From: CALMEC01 sp031376485
GTDB lineage: Bacteria > Actinomycetota > Thermoleophilia > Miltoncostaeales > Miltoncostaeaceae
Reading direction: 5' to 3'
DNA: 5,355 bases
Assembly (NCBI GenBank): GCA_031376485.1
Contig: JANMDV010000161.1
Span: 1 to 5,355 of the forward strand
Of this stretch, positions 1 to 4,921 are shown piece by piece; positions within the stretch are counted from its first letter, which is position 1; each line of letters begins with the position of its first letter. The notes under the pieces were generated by a model. That model made no database searches. It was not told the DNA's origin and was given only the letters and a program-made list of their open reading frames with translations. Position numbers and translations under genes: made by a program.

Positions 1-1
1 C

Positions 2-271
2 GGCGCGCAGGCGTGGATCCGCCTGATTGCAATGGTCGACGTCCACCACCAGATGACCTCGCCGCAGATCGTCGAGAAGATCTCGATGACCTTGGCCGAT
101 CTGGCGGGGGACCGGCAGGCCGAGGTCGCCGGCTGGACCGCCATCCGGGACGCGGCGCGCGAGAAACGTCGGGCCCTGGTCAGCCGCGTGGTCGAGGTGG
201 CGCCCGGCGTGCTGACGCCCGATCTCGTGGTGCTGTTCGAGCGGTCGCTGACGCCTGTGTTTACGGAGTAA
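2..271 (+). CDS. C-terminal part of an unidentified protein (5' end outside window)
   Basis: The frame is open from the window edge to a TAA at 269-271 and encodes 89 residues. Codons are strongly G/C-ending, as expected for real coding sequence in this genome. The true start lies upstream, so the internal ATG at 32 should not be taken as the start. The fragment looks mainly alpha-helical, with alternating hydrophobic and charged stretches (for example WIRLIAMVDVHHQ near the start and DLVVLFERSLTPVF at the end). It has no membrane segment and no catalytic motif that I recognise. A helical C-terminal ligand-binding half of a TetR-like regulator is conceivable, but nothing diagnostic is visible, because the DNA-binding end would be outside the window. 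It converges on sixA. Confidence 0.75.
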   Translation, partial: GAQAWIRLIAMVDVHHQMTSPQIVEKISMTLADLAGDRQAEVAGWTAIRDAAREKRRALVSRVVEVAPGVLTPDLVVLFERSLTPVFTE

Positions 272-275
272 AGTC

Positions 276-295
276 CGTGCAGAAGTAACTGCGTG
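276..295 (+). terminator. Possible hairpin just after the first gene
   Basis: CGTGCAG at 276-282 can pair with CTGCGTG at 289-295 (seven pairs, two of them G-U) around the loop AAGTAA, starting four bases after the stop codon. There is no T-tract, so this is only a candidate for the end of the upstream transcript. The rest of the 82-base convergent gap shows no better terminator for either gene. Confidence 0.3.
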
Positions 296-353
296 CCGGA
301 TGGCGACGGTTTGCAGCCGCCAACGGTGCGGTGGTTCCTTGACCGGTCCTAAC

Positions 354-839
354 TCAGCCGCCGCCCAGGCGACGGAGTGCGGCGGGCGGGTAGAGCGCGA
401 TCAGGTGACCGGCACGCTCGTGCAGCACGGGCACCTCGATCAACGCGAGTGCTCCTTTTTTGAACTCCACCCAACCCCCGGTCAGGTCGGCGGTCACGGT
501 GCTGAGATCGGGCTGGTGACCGCACACCAGGACCGTCGGTGCCTCCGCGTGCTCGAGCAACAGGCCGATGAGGCCGCCGATGTGCAGTCCGGGGCGCAGG
601 CGTTCATCGACCCGATGCGTCGCGCCGAGCGTGTCAGCCACGATCTCTGCCGTCTGGAGGCAGCGGGTCAGCGGGCTGGTGAGCACGGCATCGAAGTCGA
701 GTCCGAGGTGGGCGATCCCGTTGGCTGCGGCGCGCATACGGCGTCGGCCCTCGTCAGTCAGCGCGCGTGGTTCATCGCGCCACTCGGTGTCCGGTCCGGC
801 TTCGTGGGCAACGCCATGGCGAAGGAGCGCGAGCAGCAT
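354..839 (-). CDS. sixA: SixA-type phosphohistidine phosphatase (histidine phosphatase superfamily)
   Basis: The 161-residue product is the same size as typical SixA proteins, the compact branch of the histidine phosphatase superfamily that removes phosphate from phosphohistidine on signalling or phosphotransfer proteins. All core residues are visible: the RHG motif (R7, H8 as the nucleophile, G9) right at the N-terminus, R59 in SPLTRC, E79 in VDER, and H108 in CGHQPD. There is no signal peptide or membrane segment, so it should be cytosolic. The start is the ATG at 839-837, because the family begins almost directly with the RHG strand. The open frame continues upstream only because stop codons are rare at this GC content. 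A Shine-Dalgarno is weak (GGA about ten bases before the ATG). The gene is divergent from ktrB and convergent with the first gene. No histidine kinase or phosphotransfer protein is visible beside it, so the substrate is unknown. Confidence 0.92.
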   Translation of the reverse strand: MLLALLRHGVAHEAGPDTEWRDEPRALTDEGRRRMRAAANGIAHLGLDFDAVLTSPLTRCLQTAEIVADTLGATHRVDERLRPGLHIGGLIGLLLEHAEAPTVLVCGHQPDLSTVTADLTGGWVEFKKGALALIEVPVLHERAGHLIALYPPAALRRLGGG

Positions 840-853
840 CAGCGACGTCCAGC

Positions 854-875
854 CGGGGGCTCGATCGAGCCTCCG
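854..875. repeat. Inverted repeat upstream of sixA, possible operator
   Basis: GGCTCGATCGAGCC at 858-871 is a perfect 14-base palindrome. Pairing extends to 854-875 with a single break (G857 opposite T872), giving ten of eleven matched positions per arm. It lies 15 to 36 bases before the sixA ATG and downstream of the candidate sixA promoter. A symmetric element with no spacer looks more like a dimeric regulator site than a terminator. As RNA it could also fold into a stem of up to nine pairs with a GATC loop. Confidence 0.45.
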
Positions 876-904
876 CGATCGTCCCCGATTTCGTCGAGGA
901 CCCC

Positions 905-934
905 TATGGAGCAACCACGAGCAGCGAGGGTCAA
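905..934 (-). promoter_or_regulatory. Candidate promoter for sixA
   Basis: On the minus strand TTGACC (934-929) resembles a -35 box. It is followed after 18 bases by TCCATA (910-905) as a weak -10 box. The position fits a transcript that would carry the inverted repeat in its leader. The -10 box departs from consensus, so this is tentative. Confidence 0.3.
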
Positions 935-1105
935 ACGGCCCCCGAAGGCCGGATCGACGCATTGTACGGAAGGTCGTTTTGCCCGACCGGAGTTTCGCAT
1001 CAGCAAAGGGTTCTCGAGTAATTCGTGCCTGCCACTGTTGGCCGAACCTTAACCGATGCCCAGGCGCGCGGTCGGTGGCGGCGGTTCGTGGTCCGTCGAC
1101 ACCGA

Positions 1106-1111
1106 TAGCCT
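1106..1111 (+). promoter_or_regulatory. Candidate -10 box for a leaderless ktrB transcript
   Basis: TAGCCT at 1106-1111 fits the TANNNT pattern common in actinobacterial -10 boxes. It ends eight bases before the chosen GTG start of ktrB, and no Shine-Dalgarno lies in between. That spacing would place transcription start at or next to the GTG. No good -35 box is visible at the expected distance (the sequence there is around GGTTCG, 1083-1088). Confidence 0.3.
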
Positions 1112-1119
1112 CACGACAA

Positions 1120-2457
1120 GTGGCTCGCATACGTACGACGCCGGGCAACCCGGCCAAAACCGTCGTCGCCGGATTCGCCGTCGCCATCCTGGTCGGGGCG
1201 GCGCTGTTGATGCTCCCGATCTCGACGACCGGTCGAGGCGGCGCGCCGTTCCTGACGTCGCTGTTCACAGCGACATCGGCCGTCTGCGTGACCGGATTGG
1301 CGGTCGTCGACACCGCGACGTACTGGACCGAGTTCGGCCAGACGATGATCATGCTGATGATCCAAGCCGGAGGAATCGGGATCATGACCGGCGCGTCCCT
1401 TCTGTTTCTGGGGATCTCCCGCCGGCTGGGCCTTCAGCGTCGGCTGATCGCCCAAGCGGAGACCAAGGCCCTCAACCTGGGTGATTTGCGCCGCGTCCTC
1501 TTCGGGGTCGTGCTGTTCAGTCTCCTTGCGGAACTGATCGCCACCGTCATCCTGGCCATCCGCTTCTGGTCGGGCGGCGCCTCGCTCGGCACCGGGTTGT
1601 GGCGAGGTTTGTTCCATGCGGTGTCCGCGTTCAACAACGCCGGGTTCTCGCTGTTCAGCGACAACCTGATCGGGTACGTCACGGACCCGACGGTCAACAT
1701 CACGATCGCCCTTGCGGTGATCGCGGGCGGCATCGGGTTTCCGGTGTGGCTTGCACTGCGGCGGGATCCGCGTCGCCCATCGCGCTGGAGCATTCACGTC
1801 AAGATCACGCTTGTCACAACAGCGGCGCTCTTGGGATTCGGGGCGATTGCCCTGACCGCGGTCGAATGGGGTAACGACGGGACGCTGGGCCCGCTCAGCA
1901 TCCCCGGAAAGCTCTTGGCCGGCTTCTTCGCCGCGGTGACGCCACGAACCGCCGGGTTCAACTCGATCGACTACGAGCAGATGCACCCCGAGGGACTGCT
2001 GATCACCGACATGCTCATGTTCGTGGGTGGTGGCAGCGCCTCCACAGCGGGCGGTATCAAGGTCACCACCTTCGCGCTGCTCGCCATGATGGCGTGGGCC
2101 GAAATGCGCGGCCGGTCAGACGTCCAGGCGTTCCGCAGGCGCGTGCCGAACGCCGCCCAACGGCAGGCACTGGCGATCGCCTTTGCATCGGTCAACCTGG
2201 TGGTGCTGGGCGCGCTGGCGCTCATGGCCTCAAGCCCGTTCGACTTCTCGCGGACCCTGTTCGAGGCGATCTCGGCGTTCGGGACGGTGGGGCTGTCGAC
2301 GAACCTGACTCCGCTACTGTCCGACATCGGTCACAGCGTCCTGATCGGGCTGATGTTTCTGGGTCGCGTCGGTCCTTTGACGCTGGCGATTGCGCTCGTG
2401 CTGCGCGAGCATAGTCAGCGGTTCCGTTATCCGGAGGAAAGGCCGCTCGTTGGTTAG
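1120..2457 (+). CDS. ktrB: KtrB/TrkH-family potassium uptake channel subunit
   Basis: This 445-residue membrane protein forms the K+ pathway of a Ktr-type uptake system. It has the four-fold M1-pore-M2 layout of the family (repeats at roughly 14-100, 125-215, 225-325 and 350-432). Each repeat carries the selectivity-filter glycine: G59 in CVTGL, G175 in NNAGF, G279 in RTAGF and G391 in TVGLS. The glycine-rich gating loop of the third repeat is clear (GGGSASTAGGIK, 303-314), as is the conserved pore arginine of the fourth (R416 in FLGRVGP). The length matches KtrB rather than the longer TrkH. I place the start at GTG 1120, giving MARIRTTPGNPAK before the first membrane helix. The upstream in-frame GTG at 1075 would add 15 residues with poor codon use and unlike the family. 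The end overlaps ktrA by 8 nt, so the two subunits are probably co-translated. Confidence 0.94.
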   Translation: MARIRTTPGNPAKTVVAGFAVAILVGAALLMLPISTTGRGGAPFLTSLFTATSAVCVTGLAVVDTATYWTEFGQTMIMLMIQAGGIGIMTGASLLFLGISRRLGLQRRLIAQAETKALNLGDLRRVLFGVVLFSLLAELIATVILAIRFWSGGASLGTGLWRGLFHAVSAFNNAGFSLFSDNLIGYVTDPTVNITIALAVIAGGIGFPVWLALRRDPRRPSRWSIHVKITLVTTAALLGFGAIALTAVEWGNDGTLGPLSIPGKLLAGFFAAVTPRTAGFNSIDYEQMHPEGLLITDMLMFVGGGSASTAGGIKVTTFALLAMMAWAEMRGRSDVQAFRRRVPNAAQRQALAIAFASVNLVVLGALALMASSPFDFSRTLFEAISAFGTVGLSTNLTPLLSDIGHSVLIGLMFLGRVGPLTLAIALVLREHSQRFRYPEERPLVG

Positions 2458-3103
2458 GCAAGAGATTCTCGTCATCGGCCTGGGCCGTTTCGGCCGTGCG
2501 CTGGCGCACACGCTCCTGGAGCAGGGGCACGAGGTGATGGGCGTCGACGCGGACGGCGAACGGGTCCAGAGCGCCACGCGCGACCTGCCCCACGTCGTCC
2601 AAGTGGACGCGACGGATATGGATGCCATGCGCGAATTGGGCGCGAGCGACTTCGAGACAGCGGTCGTCGCGATCGGGACCGACATCGAGGCCAGCATCCT
2701 CGCCACGTACATCATGGTCGACCTCAAGATCCCCCGGATCTGGGCCAAGGCGATCACCGCGTCCCACGGGTCGATCCTTGAGCGTGTCGGCGCCCATCGG
2801 GTGGTCTTCCCCGAGCGCGACATGGGTGTCCGCGTGGCGCACACGCTGACCGGCCGCACGATCGACTACCTGGAGCTCGACCCGCACTTCGCGCTCGTCG
2901 AGACGACCGTGCCGCGCGAAGTCGCGGGCAAGACGCTGGCCGACGCCGAGATCCGCAGCAAGTACGGCTTGACGGTCGTGTGCGTCAAGCAGGGCAACGG
3001 CCCGTTCACCTACACGACGCCCGAGACGATGTTGCGTGAGGGCGACGTCCTGGTCGTTGCGGGCGAGCCGCGCAAGGCCGAAGAGTTCGCATCGCTCGAA
3101 TGA
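2450..3103 (+). CDS. ktrA: KtrA/TrkA-type RCK regulatory subunit of the K+ channel
   Basis: This cytosolic 217-residue protein gates KtrB in response to bound nucleotide (ATP/ADP in characterised KtrA proteins). The N-terminal RCK domain (about 5-130) shows a Rossmann fold with GLGRFG at 10-15 and an acidic residue ending the second strand (D33 in GVDAD). It also has VDATD at 52-56 and FPE at 120-122, where the glutamate matches the cation-binding site described in Bacillus KtrA. The RCK_C domain covers about 135-217. The length is typical of the family. The start is TTG 2450, giving MVRQEILVIGLG. A GGAGG (2433-2437), followed by AAGG, precedes it, and the longer ATG 2390 form would add unrelated residues encoded over ktrB. 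It overlaps the ktrB stop by 8 nt. Confidence 0.93.
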   Translation: MVRQEILVIGLGRFGRALAHTLLEQGHEVMGVDADGERVQSATRDLPHVVQVDATDMDAMRELGASDFETAVVAIGTDIEASILATYIMVDLKIPRIWAKAITASHGSILERVGAHRVVFPERDMGVRVAHTLTGRTIDYLELDPHFALVETTVPREVAGKTLADAEIRSKYGLTVVCVKQGNGPFTYTTPETMLREGDVLVVAGEPRKAEEFASLE

Positions 3104-3112
3104 CAACGACCT

Positions 3113-3117
3113 GGAGG
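3113..3117 (+). promoter_or_regulatory. Shine-Dalgarno that decides the fabI start
   Basis: GGAGG at 3113-3117 lies five bases before the GTG at 3123. A GTG at 3117 overlaps the site itself and the GTG at 3132 is 14 bases away, so 3123 is the best start. Confidence 0.7.
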
Positions 3118-3122
3118 TGTGT

Positions 3123-3902
3123 GTGACGGGTGTGCTGGACGGTAAGACCGCCCTTATCGTGGGCGTCGCCAACAAACGGAGTATCGCGTGGGCGATCGCC
3201 TCGCAGCTGGCCGCCGCCGGCGCCCGGTGCGCGTTGACGTTCCAGAACGAGCGGGTCGAGGCGGACGTGCGCAAGCTCGCGGAGACGCTGCCTGACCCCG
3301 GGCCGGTGCTGGCGCTGGACGTGCAGGACGAGGCACAGCTCGACGCGGCTGTCGATGGCGCTGCCGCCGGGCTCGGCGGGCTGGACATCCTGGTGCATGC
3401 GGTCGCGTTCGCGCGGGCCGACGACCTGGGCGGGCGATTCGTCGACACCGACAAGGCGGGGTTTGAGCTGGCCCTCGACATCTCTGCGTTCTCCCTGGCG
3501 CAACTGGCCCGTCGGGCAGAGCCGCACATGAAGGTCCGTGGCGGCGGGTCGGTCATGGCGCTGAGCTACATCGCAGCCGAGCGGGCCGTGCCCGGCTACA
3601 ACGTGATGGGCGTCGCCAAGTCCGCGCTCGAGTCGATCGTGCGGTACCTGGCGTGGGACCTGGGCGCGTCGGCGATCCGGGTCAACGCGATCTCGGCGGG
3701 GCCGGTGCGGACGCTGGCGGCCCGCTCGATCCCCGGGTTCATGGACATGGCCGACAAAGCCGCTGAGCGCTCGCCGCTTCGTCGAGCCATCACCGTCGAC
3801 GAGGTAGCAGGCGCCGCACTCTTCTTGGCCTCGCCGCTGTCGAGCGGGGTCACCGGACACGTCCTCTACGTCGACGCGGGATACCACGCCATCGGGCTGT
3901 GA
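3123..3902 (+). CDS. fabI: Enoyl-[acyl-carrier-protein] reductase FabI
   Basis: This 259-residue short-chain dehydrogenase family enzyme reduces trans-2-enoyl-ACP to acyl-ACP with NAD(P)H, the last step of each fatty acid elongation cycle in the cytosol. The N-terminal cofactor site is the FabI-specific form (VGVANKRSIAW, 14-24), with Q42 in TFQNER and D66 in LDVQDE. The catalytic set is present: Y149 in LSYIAAERA, then Y159, M162 and K166 in GYNVMGVAK. The ISAGPVRTLAA block at 190-200 is the usual substrate-loop region. This pattern is that of FabI rather than mycobacterial InhA, which has a different residue set around the catalytic tyrosine. The residue equivalent to E. coli G93 is A95, as in several naturally occurring FabI proteins. 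It starts 19 nt after ktrA and its stop overlaps the next gene's start as GTGA, so it is probably in the ktr transcript. Confidence 0.95.
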   Translation: MTGVLDGKTALIVGVANKRSIAWAIASQLAAAGARCALTFQNERVEADVRKLAETLPDPGPVLALDVQDEAQLDAAVDGAAAGLGGLDILVHAVAFARADDLGGRFVDTDKAGFELALDISAFSLAQLARRAEPHMKVRGGGSVMALSYIAAERAVPGYNVMGVAKSALESIVRYLAWDLGASAIRVNAISAGPVRTLAARSIPGFMDMADKAAERSPLRRAITVDEVAGAALFLASPLSSGVTGHVLYVDAGYHAIGL

Positions 3903-4579
3903 CCGGGCCGGTCACGCGTATCGGGGTGGTGGCCGACACTCACGTCGGCGAATGGGTGGCGGAACTCCCGCAGGCGGTCTTCGACGCCCTGGCCGGTGTC
4001 GACCTGATCCTGCACGCGGGTGACATCACCGACCTCGTGGTGCTCGATCGCCTGGCCCAGGTGGCTCCTGTGGTCGCGGTGCAGGGCGACCACGACCGGG
4101 CAGCCGGCATCGTCTTGCCGACGTCCCGTGTGGTCGAGATCGCAGGACACCGGCTGGGGTTGACACACGGCCGACGCGGCCGGAGGACCGAGCTTGCCGC
4201 CGCGCTGCTGTCGCTCGTGATGGGCCGCCCGGTGCTCCTCGGTTTCCACCGCGCGCTTCGCCGCCGGTTCGGGGCGGTCGACTGCATCGTGTACGGGCAC
4301 CTGCACCTCCCGTGCGTTCGTCGTGTCGACGGGGTGTTGTTCTTCAGCCCCGGAGCCGTCCACAACGCCGAACGGGTTCCCGGCTTCGCCGCAGGCGGCA
4401 TCGCCGCACGCCGGTACCTACGGTTTCGTCAGTCGCTGCCGCCCCGGGTCGGTGCTTCGGCCATCGGAATCATCGACATCGGACCTGACGGTATGCATCC
4501 GCGGATCGTTCCGCTGCCATCCGGTGCCGGGGAGACGATGGTCGCCGACCCGAACAACGACACGGACACGGCCAAATAG
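3899..4579 (+). CDS. Metallophosphoesterase, YfcE/MJ0936-like, with an insertion
   Basis: The 226-residue protein has the calcineurin-type metallophosphoesterase signature in order: DxH (D13, H15), HAGD (39-42), GDHD (63-66), THG (89-91) and GHLH (133-136). These residues hold a two-metal centre that hydrolyses phosphoesters, and YfcE-like relatives act on phosphodiesters. Three things are unusual. The third motif has D64 where the family normally has asparagine (GNxD). There are 44 residues from H90 to H134, including a basic and hydrophobic insertion (about 93-125). The protein also runs some 50 residues beyond the usual end, finishing in a polar tail. No signal peptide is seen. The start is GTG 3899, which overlaps the fabI stop by 4 nt (GTGA) and suggests translational coupling, since no strong Shine-Dalgarno precedes it. 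The substrate cannot be told from sequence. Confidence 0.88.
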   Translation: MTGPVTRIGVVADTHVGEWVAELPQAVFDALAGVDLILHAGDITDLVVLDRLAQVAPVVAVQGDHDRAAGIVLPTSRVVEIAGHRLGLTHGRRGRRTELAAALLSLVMGRPVLLGFHRALRRRFGAVDCIVYGHLHLPCVRRVDGVLFFSPGAVHNAERVPGFAAGGIAARRYLRFRQSLPPRVGASAIGIIDIGPDGMHPRIVPLPSGAGETMVADPNNDTDTAK

Positions 4580-4581
4580 CG

Positions 4582-4607
4582 CGTGGCAAACGACGTTTCG
4601 TTGCGCG
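4582..4607 (+). terminator. Possible hairpin at the end of the ktr-fabI operon
   Basis: Three bases after the metallophosphoesterase stop, GCAA (4586-4589) and CGA (4591-4593) pair with TCG (4598-4600) and TTGC (4601-4604) around CGTT, with A4590 bulged. CGT/GCG at the base can extend the stem with another bulge. No T-tract follows. A second compact hairpin (GCGCG/CGCGC, 4627-4640, loop TCGT) lies 20 bases on. Either could end the transcript. The rest of 4580-4756 shows no gene. Confidence 0.3.
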
Positions 4608-4735
4608 GTCGGGTTTGGTGCGGGTGGCGCGTCGTCGCGCTCGGCCGGAGCATCGGGCGGGTGCCCAAGCCCTGCGTCGCCGTCACATGAGTCGGCCGCA
4701 CCGGGGTCGTCAGAGCGTTCGCGAGGACTCATTGC

Positions 4736-4750
4736 GGACGCAAAACGTCC
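4736..4750 (-). terminator. Possible hairpin downstream of the tRNA pair
   Basis: On the minus strand GGACG (4750-4746) and CGTCC (4740-4736) form a perfect five-pair stem around TTTTG, starting six bases after the tRNA-Asp 3' end. No T-tract follows, so it could equally be a trailer structure guiding 3' processing. Confidence 0.3.
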
Positions 4751-4756
4751 TACTGA

Positions 4757-4831
4757 CGGGAGCGACGGGACTCGAACCCGCGGCCTTCGGATTGACAGTC
4801 CGATGCTCTAACCAAACTGAGCTACGCCCCC
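4757..4831 (-). tRNA. tRNA-Asp (anticodon GTC)
   Basis: The minus strand folds into a full cloverleaf of 75 nt. The acceptor stem is GGGGGCG with CGCTCCC (one G-U), and the D stem is GCTC/GAGC. The anticodon stem TCGGA/TCCGA surrounds the loop CTGTCAA with anticodon GTC, the variable loop is AGGCC, and the T stem is GCGGG/CCCGT with loop TTCGAGT. The discriminator base is G, as expected for tRNA-Asp. The next bases are TCA, so the CCA end is not encoded and must be added by tRNA nucleotidyltransferase. It lies 18 nt downstream of tRNA-Val, probably on the same transcript. Confidence 0.97.
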
Positions 4832-4849
4832 AAGGGATGCACGTGTCGA

Positions 4850-4921
4850 TGGGCGGTGACAGATTTGAACTGCCGGCCCCCTGCGTGTAAAGCAGGTGCT
4901 CTACCACTGAGCTAACCGCCC
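4850..4921 (-). tRNA. tRNA-Val (anticodon TAC)
   Basis: The minus strand folds into a 72-nt cloverleaf. The acceptor stem GGGCGGT/ACCGCCC is fully paired and the D stem is GCTC/GAGC. The anticodon stem CCTGC/GCAGG surrounds the loop TTTACAC with anticodon TAC, the variable loop is GGGCC, and the T stem is GGCAG/CTGTC with loop TTCAAAT. The discriminator is A and no CCA is encoded. Its first ten bases overlap the end of the antiporter gene on the same strand. Confidence 0.97.

Noticed and set aside
300..1052. Plus-strand open frame across the sixA locus
   Set aside because: It is antisense to sixA, which has a full set of catalytic motifs. The plus-strand translation shows no recognisable fold.
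568..1119. Long open frame upstream of and in frame with ktrB (would give a 629-residue protein)
   Set aside because: It runs antisense over sixA, the residues have no membrane or domain character, and codon use is poor. KtrB length and its conserved N-terminus fit a start at 1120. The frame is open only because stops are rare at high GC.
840..1119. c-di-AMP (ydaO-type) riboswitch before ktrB
   Set aside because: K+ uptake genes are sometimes under this riboswitch, so I looked for its conserved core, but I could not recognise it. Only a short possible stem (1071-1077 with 1100-1106) is seen. A covariance-model search would be decisive.
840..1385. Upstream in-frame extension of sixA on the minus strand to 343 residues
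   Set aside because: The histidine phosphatase fold starts with the RHG strand at residue 7 from the ATG at 839. The extension lies antisense to ktrB and is arginine-rich and low in complexity, typical of a shadow frame.
4580..4756. Small gene or tRNA-associated integration site between the phosphoesterase and the tRNAs
   Set aside because: The frames here have no convincing start with a ribosome site and no coding-like codon use. No copy of a tRNA 3' segment is found elsewhere in the window, so there is no att duplication.
4755..4770. Direct repeat GACGGGA (4755-4761 and 4764-4770)
   Set aside because: One copy lies largely in the T arm and the other in the acceptor end of tRNA-Asp. It is a by-product of the tRNA sequence.
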